64,000 nucleotides of DNA from an uncultured Pelagibacteraceae bacterium. Its GTDB lineage: Bacteria > Pseudomonadota > Alphaproteobacteria > Pelagibacterales > Pelagibacteraceae. A program made the position numbers and the translations under genes. The stretch spans positions 1 through 64,000 of the forward strand of contig CABYVK010000005.1 in NCBI GenBank assembly GCA_902522385.1, given 5' to 3'. Positions 42,848 to 51,889 of the stretch are shown here, one piece after another. The notes beneath the pieces were generated by a model that saw nothing but the letters and a program-made list of their open reading frames with translations, made no database searches and was not told the DNA's origin. Numbering within the stretch: position 1 is the stretch's first letter; each line of letters begins with the position of its first letter.

Positions 42848-43459
42848 CTAAAAGTATTTTTTAAATTCTTCATTTATATTTAATATTTCAAGATCAACTA
42901 ACCCACCAATTACTAATTGAAGACCAACAATTAAGATAAATATTAAACCAATATAAGCTATCCAAATATGTCTTTGTATATAATTAGCCATATATGTTGC
43001 TAAAGCACCAGTCAAAACAACTGATAATATAAGTCCAAATATCATAAATCCAAAATATCCTTTTGCTGCCGCAACTACACCGATAACATTATCAAAACTA
43101 ATCATGATATCTGCAAATAAAACTTTTCCAATACTGCTAATATAGGAAGGTTCCTTACTTTTTTTTGTGGTAGGTTTTATTTTTTTTATATCTAATAAAT
43201 CTTTTCTTAAATCATTTACAATCCAAATTAGTAACAAACCACCCAAAATCTTTATGAAATAAAATTCAAATAAAAAAGTTGCAAAAACTGCAAAAAAGAT
43301 TTTAAAAACAAAGGCTCCGATTACACCCCAAAGAATTATTTGTTTTCTGTTTTTTGGAACAAAATTTGAAGCTATAGAACCAACAATCACGGCATTATCA
43401 GCAGTTAAGATAATGGTGATGAAAATAATATTTGTTAAAATAATGAGTTCTTCAATCAA
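42848..43459 (-). CDS. TerC family (YjbE-like) integral membrane protein
   Basis: A 203-residue protein with about seven hydrophobic helices. It has the family's acidic-in-membrane motifs: LTADNAVIVGSIA near the N-terminus and ADIMISFDNVIGVVAAAKG later, each with Asp-Asn pairs that probably bind manganese or other metal. Relatives include manganese exporters. A TTG at 43459 is the most likely start; no ATG is available near by. The real substrate is unknown. Confidence 0.85.
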   Translation of the reverse strand: MIEELIILTNIIFITIILTADNAVIVGSIASNFVPKNRKQIILWGVIGAFVFKIFFAVFATFLFEFYFIKILGGLLLIWIVNDLRKDLLDIKKIKPTTKKSKEPSYISSIGKVLFADIMISFDNVIGVVAAAKGYFGFMIFGLILSVVLTGALATYMANYIQRHIWIAYIGLIFILIVGLQLVIGGLVDLEILNINEEFKKYF

Positions 43460-43510
43460 AATAAATCAATAATATTTCAAGTTTATTAATATTTCAATAA
43501 ATACTCCTTG

Positions 43511-43540
43511 AAAAAAGGCGATCAAGTTTAAGACCGCCTT
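43511..43540 (-). terminator. Rho-independent terminator downstream of the TPR gene
   Basis: On the minus strand AAGGCGGTC (43540-43532) pairs with GATCGCCTT (43523-43515), with one G-T pair and an eight-base loop, and continues into a T run. It lies 20 bases after the stop of the TPR gene at 43561. Confidence 0.8.
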
Positions 43541-43560
43541 ATTCTAGAATATTATGTATA

Positions 43561-44052
43561 TTAATATTTAGATTTTTTTGTTCCAGCAATTATTTGTTTT
43601 AAACTATCGTATTCTTTACAGTTACAACTTTCCAGAACTTTTAATCTCTCGTTGGCTAAACCAATTCTGTTTGTTGCAACATAAAGCTCACCTAAATATT
43701 CATTAATACCTATATGATTTGGTTCAATGGCAAGACCTTGAAGGTAATATTTTTCTCCAGTTTCGAAATCTCCAAGTTTCCTTGTTGTAAAACCTAAGTA
43801 GTTTAATGTATCTGCTTTATTCGGCTTGCTTTTGTTTGATTTAATCAAAAGCTTTAAAGCTTTCATGTATCTTTTATTTGCTTTATCTAACTTACCATCA
43901 TTTTCATATTTTTTTGCTGCTTTGACTAATTTTACAGCTTTACTGTAATTATTAGTGCTATTGGAGTCTGAACCAGAGCTAGTAGCTGCAGAATATGAAT
44001 TTGTAGATAAAAGAATTAATAAAAAAAAAGTAATTAATGTATTTTTTATCAT
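43561..44052 (-). CDS. Exported TPR-repeat protein
   Basis: This 163-residue protein has a Sec signal peptide (1-22, cut near SYSAA), a serine/asparagine-rich linker (SSGSDSNSTNNYS) and TPR repeats (AVKLVKAAKKYENDGKLDKANKRYMKALKLL; ADTLNYLGFTTRKLGDFETGEKYYLQGLAI; IGINEYLGELYVATNRIGLANERL), then a double-cysteine CNCKEYD near the end. It is probably periplasmic. Its start overlaps the pxpA stop by one base, so it is cotranscribed with pxpA. Function is unknown. Confidence 0.8.
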   Translation of the reverse strand: MIKNTLITFFLLILLSTNSYSAATSSGSDSNSTNNYSKAVKLVKAAKKYENDGKLDKANKRYMKALKLLIKSNKSKPNKADTLNYLGFTTRKLGDFETGEKYYLQGLAIEPNHIGINEYLGELYVATNRIGLANERLKVLESCNCKEYDSLKQIIAGTKKSKY

Positions 44053-44825
44053 TATCTAAATTTCTCCATTTCAATTAAAGATTTTAAAGTTACTCCGTTA
44101 TCTACTAAATTTTTTTTTATAGATTTTGCAGTAGCTAGCGAACTAACATTATCACCATGTATGCATACAGAGTCAATTTCACAAGGTATTTGCTTTCCGC
44201 TGTGACAATTAAGTGACTGATTTTTTACCATATTTAACACATGTTTTTTAGCTTCTTCTGGATCAGTAATAAGAGCGTGTGGTTTTTTTCTGGAAACCAA
44301 ATTACCATCATCCTCATAATTTCTATCAGCAAAAATTTCACAAGCTACACGCATGTTTAGTTTTTTGGCTGCTTCTTCCATTTTAGATCCTGTAGGAACC
44401 AGATAAATTAAATCTTTACTAATCTCGTTTATAGCTTTTGCTAAAGTAGTAGCTAAATCTATATCCTCACAAGCCATATTATTTAAAGCACCATGTGGTT
44501 TTATATGAGTTACATTCTCTCCATGATCTTGAGCAATTTTTTGAAGAATTTCATATTGATCAATAATCAATTGCCTTACCTCATTAAGTGGAAGATTCAT
44601 TCTTTGTCTTCCAAAATTTTCAGGGTCATTAAATGACGGATGAGCTCCAATACTAACACCATTTTTTTTTGAAATTTGAACTACTTGATTCATCGACTCA
44701 TCATCACCTGCATGATAACCACATGCGACATTTGCAGAATTAACTATTTCTAGTAAATCTGGATCATACTTATTTGAATGATGTTTTGATTTTTCACCTA
44801 AATCGCAATTTATATTAATTTCCAT
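44052..44825 (-). CDS. pxpA: 5-oxoprolinase subunit A (LamB/YcsF family)
   Basis: PxpA with PxpB and PxpC hydrolyses 5-oxoproline (pyroglutamate) to glutamate using ATP. The protein begins with the family signature EININCDLGE, and has VNSANVACGYHAGDDESM, IGAHPSFNDPENFGRQRM and VCIHGDNVSSL. I start it at the ATG at 44825 (257 residues), the usual beginning; an ATG eight codons upstream at 44849 is also open. It is divergent from pxpB, a 27-base gap that must hold both promoters. In most genomes pxpA lies in the same operon as pxpBC. Confidence 0.92.
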   Translation of the reverse strand: MEININCDLGEKSKHHSNKYDPDLLEIVNSANVACGYHAGDDESMNQVVQISKKNGVSIGAHPSFNDPENFGRQRMNLPLNEVRQLIIDQYEILQKIAQDHGENVTHIKPHGALNNMACEDIDLATTLAKAINEISKDLIYLVPTGSKMEEAAKKLNMRVACEIFADRNYEDDGNLVSRKKPHALITDPEEAKKHVLNMVKNQSLNCHSGKQIPCEIDSVCIHGDNVSSLATAKSIKKNLVDNGVTLKSLIEMEKFR

Positions 44826-44852
44826 AGTCTCTAATGTTAAGTATAACATGAC

Positions 44853-45530
44853 ATGATAAAAAATATATCAAATCTTGGTGACGCAGCTTTATACTGTGAT
44901 TTTGGTAATGAAGTAAATAAATCAATTAATTCAGAAGTTATAAAATATTTTAAAACTATTAAAGAAAAAAAATTTGAAGGGATCAATAATTTAACACCTT
45001 CTTATAATAAATTAATTATTTCTTATGATCTAAAAAAAACAAATTTTAAAGAAGTAAAAAATTATGTTGAAAATATAAATGCTGAAGACTCAACAGATAT
45101 AAATTCTAAAAAATTGGAAATACCAGTTTGTTGTCATGAAAATTTTTCAATGGATATAAAAAGATTGGAAGAAATATTAAAATTAAGTAGAGAAAAAATT
45201 TTAGAGAATTTTTTAAATAAGGAATATTTTTGTTATATGACAGGGTTTATTGCTGGTATGCCTTTTCTTGGTGACTTAGATGAGAATATGCGAGCTCAAC
45301 GTTTAGAAACTCCAAGAGTAAAAGTGCCCAAAGGATCTGTTGCTTTAACAGAGCAATTTGCAAATATTTATACATTTGAAAGTCCAGGTGGATGGAATAT
45401 TCTAGGAAATACCCCTTTAGATGTCTTTGATAGTTCAAAAGAGGATAAACCAAACCTAATTAATCCAGGAGATACAGTAATTTTCAAGGAAATTACTTTA
45501 GATCAGTACAAAAATTATAATGAGCAGTAA
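44853..45530 (+). CDS. pxpB: 5-oxoprolinase subunit B (KipI-like)
   Basis: A 225-residue cyclophilin-like family protein with LGDAALYCDFGNE at the start, the IPVCCHENFSMDIKRLEEILKLS segment and the family hallmark YCYMTGFIAGMPFLGDLDENM-like region at about 127-147, then PRVKVPKGSVALTEQFANIYTFESPGGWNILG. In the PxpABC enzyme it works with PxpC to phosphorylate or open the oxoproline ring. It overlaps pxpC by 11 bases. The Bacillus KipI role (kinase inhibition) is not implied here. Confidence 0.92.
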   Translation: MIKNISNLGDAALYCDFGNEVNKSINSEVIKYFKTIKEKKFEGINNLTPSYNKLIISYDLKKTNFKEVKNYVENINAEDSTDINSKKLEIPVCCHENFSMDIKRLEEILKLSREKILENFLNKEYFCYMTGFIAGMPFLGDLDENMRAQRLETPRVKVPKGSVALTEQFANIYTFESPGGWNILGNTPLDVFDSSKEDKPNLINPGDTVIFKEITLDQYKNYNEQ

Positions 45531-46464
45531 TTATTTAGATATTATCAGACCTGGAATAAATACTACCTTTCAAGATAAAGGCAGGGATCATCTTTATCAT
45601 ATAGGCATTCCATTTAGTGGTGCTATGGATAATAGAAATTATCTTATAGCTAACAAACTTGTAAATAATAATTTAGACTCTGCAGTGATAGAATTTGCAT
45701 ACCAAGGTCCTCATATAAAATATTCAGGAGAAAAAATTAATTTTGCTATTACAGGGGATGTTTTTTTTTCAATTAAAAAAAAAGATACAGAAATTGAGGG
45801 CAATTGCTATCAAAGTTATCAAATTGAAGATGGAGATGAAATCAATATCATTTCTACAAATAAATCAGTTTATGGATATTTAGCATTAGGTGGAGAGCTT
45901 GATTTAAAATTTCAATGGAATAGCTGTTCTATAAACACGAAAGCAAATATTGGATCTAATGATGGAAAAAAATTAGATGTGGGGCAAAGAATTAATGTAA
46001 AAAAAATAAATTCAAATAAGGATATTAAAAAAACTAATTACATTAATACCAAAATAGAAAACATAAGAGTGATCAAAGGCACTAATTTTGATTACTTTTC
46101 TGAGGAAGGTAAAAAAATATTTTATGAAAGGGAATTCACAGTATCGAAACTTTCAGACAGAATGGGCATGAGATTAGAAGGACCTAAAATTAATAATATT
46201 GTGAATACCAACATTAAATCAGAGGGTTTGATTAAAGGCGTAATCCAAGTTCCTGCAGATGGAAATCCAATTATAATGCTTTCAGATCATGGTACTATTG
46301 GTGGTTATCCAAAAATTGGAGTTGTGGCTAGTGTCGATTATGACCGGTTAGTACAGATGTCTCCTGGCTCAAAAACAAAATTTAAACAGATTAATTTATC
46401 TGATGCAGAGACTTTATTTAAGTTATATGAAATGGAAACTCAAAATTTACTATCACAAATTTAA
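45520..46464 (+). CDS. pxpC: 5-oxoprolinase subunit C (KipA-like carboxylase/hydrolase domain)
   Basis: This 314-residue protein has the biotin-dependent carboxylase-like domain 2 motifs: IIRPGINTTFQDKGRDHLYHIGIPFSGAMDNRNY at the N-terminus, IEFAYQGPHIKY, GYLALGGELDL, and near the end SDRMGMRLEGP and DGNPIIMLSDHGTIGGYPKIGVVASVDYDRLVQMSPG. The gene keeps its frame through T9 (45771-45779) and A9 tracts. It overlaps pxpB by 11 bases and the DMT transporter by one base. Confidence 0.92.
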   Translation: MSSNYLDIIRPGINTTFQDKGRDHLYHIGIPFSGAMDNRNYLIANKLVNNNLDSAVIEFAYQGPHIKYSGEKINFAITGDVFFSIKKKDTEIEGNCYQSYQIEDGDEINIISTNKSVYGYLALGGELDLKFQWNSCSINTKANIGSNDGKKLDVGQRINVKKINSNKDIKKTNYINTKIENIRVIKGTNFDYFSEEGKKIFYEREFTVSKLSDRMGMRLEGPKINNIVNTNIKSEGLIKGVIQVPADGNPIIMLSDHGTIGGYPKIGVVASVDYDRLVQMSPGSKTKFKQINLSDAETLFKLYEMETQNLLSQI

Positions 46465-47336
46465 TGAATTTCTTATCAAAAATACCAGGTCCTTTTTTAG
46501 TTTTTTTAGGAGCTTGTGCATTAAGTTTTGGAGGTTTAATTGTTAAGTCTTTCGATGGATCTACACTTTGGCAAATATTATTTTGGAGATCACTTTTCTT
46601 TATTGGAGTAATTACAATTTTTTTAATACTTACTTACAAAGAAAAAGTTTTCAGTGCTCTTTATAAATCTGGAATTCCAGGTTTATTTGGAGGTATAATT
46701 TTGTCTGTTGGATTTGCTAGCTATGTGTTTGCTATGTACGAAACAACGGTAGCCAACGCAAACTTCATAATTCAAACTCAAGCTTTGTTTTTAGCAATTT
46801 TTGGTTACGTATTTTTAAAAGAAAAAATTTCAAAAATTACATTAACTTGCATTATTACAGCAGTAGCTGGTATCATATTAATGTTAGGAAGTTCACTAAC
46901 ACCAGGTCAAATGACTGGAAACTTAGTTGCATTTATTATGCCGATATCATTTGCAATCCTAATTTTAATTGTCAGAAAATATCCAAAAGTCGACATGATA
47001 CCTTTACAACTGGTTGCTGGAATTTTTGCAACACTAATAGGTTTGTTCATGTCACCAAGTATTTTTGTTTCAACAAATGATATTTTTTTAGGTTTTCTTG
47101 CAGGATTTTTTCAAGTTGGACTTGGCTTCATACTTATAACAATTGGAGCAAGATCAACTCCTTCAGCATTTGTTGGAATCATTATGTTAACTGAAGCTGT
47201 TCTAGGACCCTTGTGGGCATGGATGTTTGTAAATGAAAATCCACCACTCACAGTACTTTTTGGGGGAGCGGTAGTAATAACAGCAGTAGTTATACAGTTT
47301 TTATCTCCATTACTTGTCAAAAAGGTCGCTAAATAA
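46464..47336 (+). CDS. DMT superfamily (EamA) transporter
   Basis: A 290-residue protein with ten hydrophobic segments arranged as two EamA repeats. It has LGACALSFGGLIVKSF in the first helix, ANANFIIQTQALFLAIFGYVFLKEKISK at the end of the first repeat and IIMLTEAVLGPLWAWMFVNENPP in the second, typical of drug/metabolite exporters. The overlap with pxpC suggests cotranscription; transport of a metabolite linked to oxoproline or amino acids is possible but unproven. Confidence 0.87.
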   Translation: MNFLSKIPGPFLVFLGACALSFGGLIVKSFDGSTLWQILFWRSLFFIGVITIFLILTYKEKVFSALYKSGIPGLFGGIILSVGFASYVFAMYETTVANANFIIQTQALFLAIFGYVFLKEKISKITLTCIITAVAGIILMLGSSLTPGQMTGNLVAFIMPISFAILILIVRKYPKVDMIPLQLVAGIFATLIGLFMSPSIFVSTNDIFLGFLAGFFQVGLGFILITIGARSTPSAFVGIIMLTEAVLGPLWAWMFVNENPPLTVLFGGAVVITAVVIQFLSPLLVKKVAK

Positions 47337-47375
47337 ATTTCACATAAACATTTTAAATGTGCTATAAATTTATTT

Positions 47376-47528
47376 ACGGGAGAGACTACTTTTGTAGCGC
47401 CGAAGGAGCAACCACCCCGGAAACTCTCAGGCAAAAGGACCGTACATATTAACTCTGGAAAGAGAATTATTCTCGCCGAAGGAGCAAATCTCTCAGGCAC
47501 CAAGACAGAGGGGGCAAAGAAGAGTTAA
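47376..47528 (+). ncRNA. Tandem glycine riboswitch upstream of gcvT
   Basis: Two glycine aptamers lie in series. The first (47376-47443) has GGGAGAG, GCGCCGAAGGAGCAACCACCCC, CTCTCAGGCAAAAGGACCGT. The second (47449-47528) has TCTGGAAAGAG, CTCGCCGAAGGAGCAAATCTCTCAGGCACCAAGACAGAG. A six-base linker joins them. The last stem pairs TTAACTCT (47449-47456) with AGAGTTAA (47521-47528), which ends one base before the gcvT ATG. Binding of glycine should control the glycine cleavage genes. Glycine riboswitches on gcvT are widespread, and SAR11 is known to use them. Confidence 0.97.
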
Positions 47529-47529
47529 T

Positions 47530-48633
47530 ATGGAAATTAAAAGAACAACACTAAATAAACTTCATCAAAGTAACAAAGCTAAGTTTGTTGAATTTGCTGG
47601 TTATGAAATGCCTATTCAGTATAGCAAAGGTATAATTGAAGAACATAAATTCACAAGAACACATTCCGGTATATTTGACGTATCTCATATGGGTCAATTA
47701 TTTATTTTTGGCGATAAAAGTTTAACAGAAGAATTAGAAAAAATTTTTCCATTAGATTTAAAAAATCTTAAACAGAACTGCTCTAAGTATAGTTTTTTAA
47801 TGAATGAAGATGCTGGAATTTATGATGATTTAATTATTACTAAAATAGAGGAGGGGTATTTAATTATCTTAAACGCTGCATGCAAAGATAAAGATTTTGA
47901 AATTTTATCTAATTTACTAGGTTCAAAATTTAAAATGAGTTTAGACAACAATAGATCTTTGATAGCAATTCAGGGACCTAAGTCTGTAGAAATTTTAAAC
48001 TCAATTATAAATGGGGTTGATCGACTAAATTTTATGACAGGAAATTGGTTTGATTATGATAATCAAAAATTATTTGTCACAAGATCTGGTTACACAGGAG
48101 AAGATGGATTTGAAATTTCAATTTCAAACGATAAAGCTGAAAAATTTGTAGAAAATTTAATAGAAAAGGGAGCACAACTTATAGGACTTGGGGCAAGAGA
48201 TACCTTGAGATTAGAGGCTGGATTATGTTTGTATGGTCATGAATTAGATATTAATAAAACACCAGTTGAGGCAAACCTTAGGTGGGCAATCTCAAAATCT
48301 AGATTATTAAATGGAGGTTTTATTGGATCAAAAAAAATTATGAACCAATTGCAAGATGGAGCAAATCAGATAAGAGTAGGGATCAAACCTGAAGGTAGGC
48401 TGATTGCAAGAGAAAAAACAAAAATATATAATGATACAGACAAACAAATTGGTGAAATAACTAGTGGCACGTTCGGACCAAGTGTAAACGGCCCTATAGC
48501 GATGGGTTATGTAGATAGAGAATTTTCAAATGTTGATACAAAGATTTTGCTCGAGGTAAGAGGAAAAAAGTATCCAGCAAATATTTGTGCTTTACCATTT
48601 TATAAAAAAAATTATGTGAAAGGAGTAAATTAA
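47530..48633 (+). CDS. gcvT: Glycine cleavage system T protein (aminomethyltransferase)
   Basis: GcvT moves the methylene group from the lipoyl arm of GcvH to tetrahydrofolate and releases ammonia. The 367-residue protein has [21 protein letters not shown] near the N-terminus, [13 protein letters not shown], the folate-binding [10 protein letters not shown] and [20 protein letters not shown], and [18 protein letters not shown]. Its ATG lies one base beyond the glycine riboswitch. The operon continues with gcvH, starting within the stop. Confidence 0.97.
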   Translation: MEIKRTTLNKLHQSNKAKFVEFAGYEMPIQYSKGIIEEHKFTRTHSGIFDVSHMGQLFIFGDKSLTEELEKIFPLDLKNLKQNCSKYSFLMNEDAGIYDDLIITKIEEGYLIILNAACKDKDFEILSNLLGSKFKMSLDNNRSLIAIQGPKSVEILNSIINGVDRLNFMTGNWFDYDNQKLFVTRSGYTGEDGFEISISNDKAEKFVENLIEKGAQLIGLGARDTLRLEAGLCLYGHELDINKTPVEANLRWAISKSRLLNGGFIGSKKIMNQLQDGANQIRVGIKPEGRLIAREKTKIYNDTDKQIGEITSGTFGPSVNGPIAMGYVDREFSNVDTKILLEVRGKKYPANICALPFYKKNYVKGVN

Positions 48634-49013
48634 TGAGCGAAGTAAAATTTTCTAAAGAACATGAATGGATTACTTTAGAGGGAGATGTAGCCACAATAGG
48701 TATTACAAAACATGCAACAGAAATGCTTGGTGACATAGTTTTTGCAGAGCTTCCTGAAAAAGGATCTAATGTTGAAAAAGATGGCACTGCGGGAGTGGTA
48801 GAGTCTACAAAAGCTGCTAGTGATGTTTATACTCCGGTTAGTGGTGAAGTTGTAGATACTAACCAGTCTATAGTAGATGATCCTTCTAAAATTAATGAGG
48901 ACCCTGAAGGTGGTGCATGGTTTTTCAAATTGAAAATTAAAGACTCATCTGAGCTAGATAGTTTAATGAATAAAGAACAATACGATAAATTTGCAAAGGA
49001 GACATCAAGCTAA
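48633..49013 (+). CDS. gcvH: Glycine cleavage system H protein
   Basis: This 126-residue carrier has the lipoylation motif [18 protein letters not shown] with the modified K60, plus [29 protein letters not shown] near the N-terminus and the usual helical C-terminus ([10 protein letters not shown]). The lipoyl arm shuttles the aminomethyl group between GcvP and GcvT. The start overlaps the gcvT stop by one base, and the end overlaps the gcvP start by one base. Confidence 0.98.
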   Translation: MSEVKFSKEHEWITLEGDVATIGITKHATEMLGDIVFAELPEKGSNVEKDGTAGVVESTKAASDVYTPVSGEVVDTNQSIVDDPSKINEDPEGGAWFFKLKIKDSSELDSLMNKEQYDKFAKETSS

Positions 49014-51883
49014 TGTTACATAATTCTCAAAAAGATTTTATTAGAAGACACATAGGTCCATCAGAAAAAGACCAAGAAAAAATGCTTAAAGATCTTAACT
49101 TTAAGTCATTAGATGAGTTTATTAATAGCACCATACCAGAAAAAATTCAGTTCAAAGGTGAATTAAATATCGGGGAACCAAATTCAGAATATGAAGCTTT
49201 AAGAAAATTAAAAGCAATTTCAAAAAAAAATAAAATTTACTCAAATTTTATAGGAATGGGTTATTATGGAACCTACACACCATATGTAATTTTAAGAAAT
49301 ATATTAGAAAATCCTGGTTGGTATACATCATATACACCATATCAGCCTGAAGTAGCACAAGGTAGATTAGAGATGCTATTAAATTTTCAACAAATGATTG
49401 TTGATTTTACAGGAATGGATATAGCAAATGCGTCTCTACTTGATGAAGGAACTGCAGCTGCAGAAGCTATGGGTTTAAGTCATAGACTTAATAAAAGTGA
49501 TAGTAATTTAGTTTTTGTTTCAGAGAATTGTCATCCACAAACAATTGATGTTATTCAAACTAGAGCAGAGCCAATGGGTCTTAAAGTCCTTGTTGGAGAT
49601 GAGGATAAAGTTCTAGAACAGCTAAAAGAAGATATTGTTTGTGGTGTTTTACAATATCCAGGAACTTTAGGTGATATTAAGGACCCTAGTGAGTCCATAA
49701 GTAAAATTCATAAAAAAAATGGAAAGGCAATTTTAGTTTGTGATCTCCTTGCGCTTTCTATGCTAAAAACACCTAGAGAGCTTGGAGCTGATATTGCAGT
49801 TGGTAGCTCCCAAAGGTTTGGTATTCCAATGGGTTATGGAGGACCTCATGCAGCCTTTTTTGCAACAAAAGATGAATATAAACGATCTATGCCAGGTAGG
49901 ATTGTTGGAGTTTCAGTGGATAGGCATGGAAACAAAGCTTATAGATTGTCATTACAAACTAGAGAGCAACACATTAGAAGAGACAAAGCCACAAGTAATA
50001 TTTGTACCGCTCAAGCCTTATTAGCGATTGTTTCAGCAGCATATGCCATTTATCACGGTCCAGATGGAATTAAAAGTATATCCGAAAGGGTATCTCAACT
50101 AGCAAAAAATTTTGCTGATAAAATAAAACAATCTGGATATGAATTATACTCAGATTATTTTTTTGATACTGTAACTATTATTACCAAAGAAAAGACTGAT
50201 CAAATATTTAAAAACGCTTTAGACCAAAAAGTTAATATAAGAAAAGTTAATTCAGAAATGCTATCCGTTTCTTTTGACGAAAGAAAAAATGTTTACAGAG
50301 TAAATCAACTATTAAAAATTTTTAATGCAGCAGAATCTATTAAAAAAGAGGATCCTACTGTTGCTTTACCAAATTTACCAAAAAATTTATTAAGAACTTC
50401 AAAATATTTAGAACACCCTGTTTTTAATTCATATCACTCAGAGACAGAGATGCTTAGATATCTTAAAAAATTAGAGGATAAGGATATAGCTCTTAATAGA
50501 ACAATGATCGCTCTGGGTTCATGTACTATGAAATTAAATGCTACTGCAGAAATGATACCTATTTCTTGGAGAGAATTGGCAGAACCTCATCCATTTGTAC
50601 CTGTTGAACAGATGGAGGGATATAGAGAGATGTTCACAGATCTTAAAAATTGGTTAAGATCTATCACTGGTTTTTCTGGTGTTTCACTTCAGCCAAATGC
50701 AGGAGCCCAAGGTGAGTACGCTGGATTAATGGTAATAAGAAAATATCATTTAGATAGAGGAGATGAAAATAGAAACATATGTTTAATACCAAGCTCAGCA
50801 CATGGAACAAATCCTGCTAGCGCACAAATGGTAGGAATGAAAGTTGTCGTTGTTGATTGTGACAAAGAAGGAAATGTTGATTTTGAGGATTTAAAGAAAA
50901 AAGCAGAAATGCATTCTGAAAATCTTGGAGCATTAATGGTCACTTATCCGTCTACTCACGGAGTATTTGAAGAAAAAATTAAAGATATATGCGAAATAAT
51001 TCATCAACATGGTGGTCAAGTTTATATGGATGGAGCAAACTTAAATGCACTTGTTGGTGTAGCAAAACCAGGAAATTTTGGTCCTGATGTTTGTCATATA
51101 AACTTGCATAAAACATTTTGTATTCCACATGGTGGAGGAGGACCTGGAATGGGACCTATCGCATGTAAAAGACATCTACAAGTTTATCTCCCTAATCATC
51201 CGGTTGTAAAAGATTGCGGACCAGCAAGTGGAATAGGTGCAGTTTCAGCAGCTCCATGGGGAAGCTCAAGTATTTTATCTATTTCTTGGATGTATATTAA
51301 GATGATGGGATCAGAGGGTGTAAAACTTGCAACACAAATTGCAATCTTAAATGCAAATTACATTGCAAACAAATTAAAAGACCATTATCCAATTCTTTAT
51401 AAGGGTTCAAATGGTAATGTAGCACACGAATGTATTATTGATATTAGATCTATTAAAAGTGACACAGGTATTTCAGAGGAGGATATAGCTAAAAGATTAA
51501 TAGATTATGGATTTCATGCACCAACAATGTCATGGCCAGTTGCTGGAACAATGATGATTGAACCAACGGAAAGTGAGAGTTTATCTGAACTAGATAGATT
51601 TTGTAACACTTTGATTAGCATTAAAAAAGAAATAGATATGGTCAAGTCAGGCAAGTTTGACAAAGTTGATAACCCTATAAAAAATGCACCTCATACTGAT
51701 ATAGAATTAGCTTCAGATGAATGGAATCATAAATATTCAAGAGAGCAAGCTGCATATCCAGCAAAATTCTTAAAAGCAAATAAATTTTGGCCTCCAGTTG
51801 CAAGAGTTGATAACGTATATGGAGATAAAAATATTTTTTGTACTTGTCCAACTATGGATGAGTTTAAAGAAGATGCAGCATAA
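49013..51883 (+). CDS. gcvP: Glycine dehydrogenase (decarboxylating), full-length P protein
   Basis: The 956-residue length is the homodimeric single-chain form with both halves joined. FIRRHIGPSEKDQEKML starts the protein, IGMGYYGTYTPYVILRNI and PYQPEVAQGRLEMLLNFQ fit the first half, and in the second half PLP is held by K700 in HINLHKTFCIPHGGGGPGMGP. GcvP decarboxylates glycine and passes the aminomethyl group to GcvH. It is last in the riboswitch-led gcvTHP operon; the L protein (dihydrolipoyl dehydrogenase) is not here. A six-base gap separates it from the FAD oxidoreductase gene. Confidence 0.98.
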   Translation: MLHNSQKDFIRRHIGPSEKDQEKMLKDLNFKSLDEFINSTIPEKIQFKGELNIGEPNSEYEALRKLKAISKKNKIYSNFIGMGYYGTYTPYVILRNILENPGWYTSYTPYQPEVAQGRLEMLLNFQQMIVDFTGMDIANASLLDEGTAAAEAMGLSHRLNKSDSNLVFVSENCHPQTIDVIQTRAEPMGLKVLVGDEDKVLEQLKEDIVCGVLQYPGTLGDIKDPSESISKIHKKNGKAILVCDLLALSMLKTPRELGADIAVGSSQRFGIPMGYGGPHAAFFATKDEYKRSMPGRIVGVSVDRHGNKAYRLSLQTREQHIRRDKATSNICTAQALLAIVSAAYAIYHGPDGIKSISERVSQLAKNFADKIKQSGYELYSDYFFDTVTIITKEKTDQIFKNALDQKVNIRKVNSEMLSVSFDERKNVYRVNQLLKIFNAAESIKKEDPTVALPNLPKNLLRTSKYLEHPVFNSYHSETEMLRYLKKLEDKDIALNRTMIALGSCTMKLNATAEMIPISWRELAEPHPFVPVEQMEGYREMFTDLKNWLRSITGFSGVSLQPNAGAQGEYAGLMVIRKYHLDRGDENRNICLIPSSAHGTNPASAQMVGMKVVVVDCDKEGNVDFEDLKKKAEMHSENLGALMVTYPSTHGVFEEKIKDICEIIHQHGGQVYMDGANLNALVGVAKPGNFGPDVCHINLHKTFCIPHGGGGPGMGPIACKRHLQVYLPNHPVVKDCGPASGIGAVSAAPWGSSSILSISWMYIKMMGSEGVKLATQIAILNANYIANKLKDHYPILYKGSNGNVAHECIIDIRSIKSDTGISEEDIAKRLIDYGFHAPTMSWPVAGTMMIEPTESESLSELDRFCNTLISIKKEIDMVKSGKFDKVDNPIKNAPHTDIELASDEWNHKYSREQAAYPAKFLKANKFWPPVARVDNVYGDKNIFCTCPTMDEFKEDAA

Positions 51884-51889
51884 TAATTA

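Noticed and set aside
46847-47080. Plus-strand ORF of 77 codons inside the DMT transporter
   Set aside because: It is a shifted frame of a gene with a clear ten-helix pattern; the alternative peptide is not membrane-like or conserved in kind.
47111-47503. Minus-strand ORF of 130 codons over the end of the DMT gene and the riboswitch
   Set aside because: It runs across a clear tandem glycine riboswitch and antisense to the transporter; it is a shadow frame.
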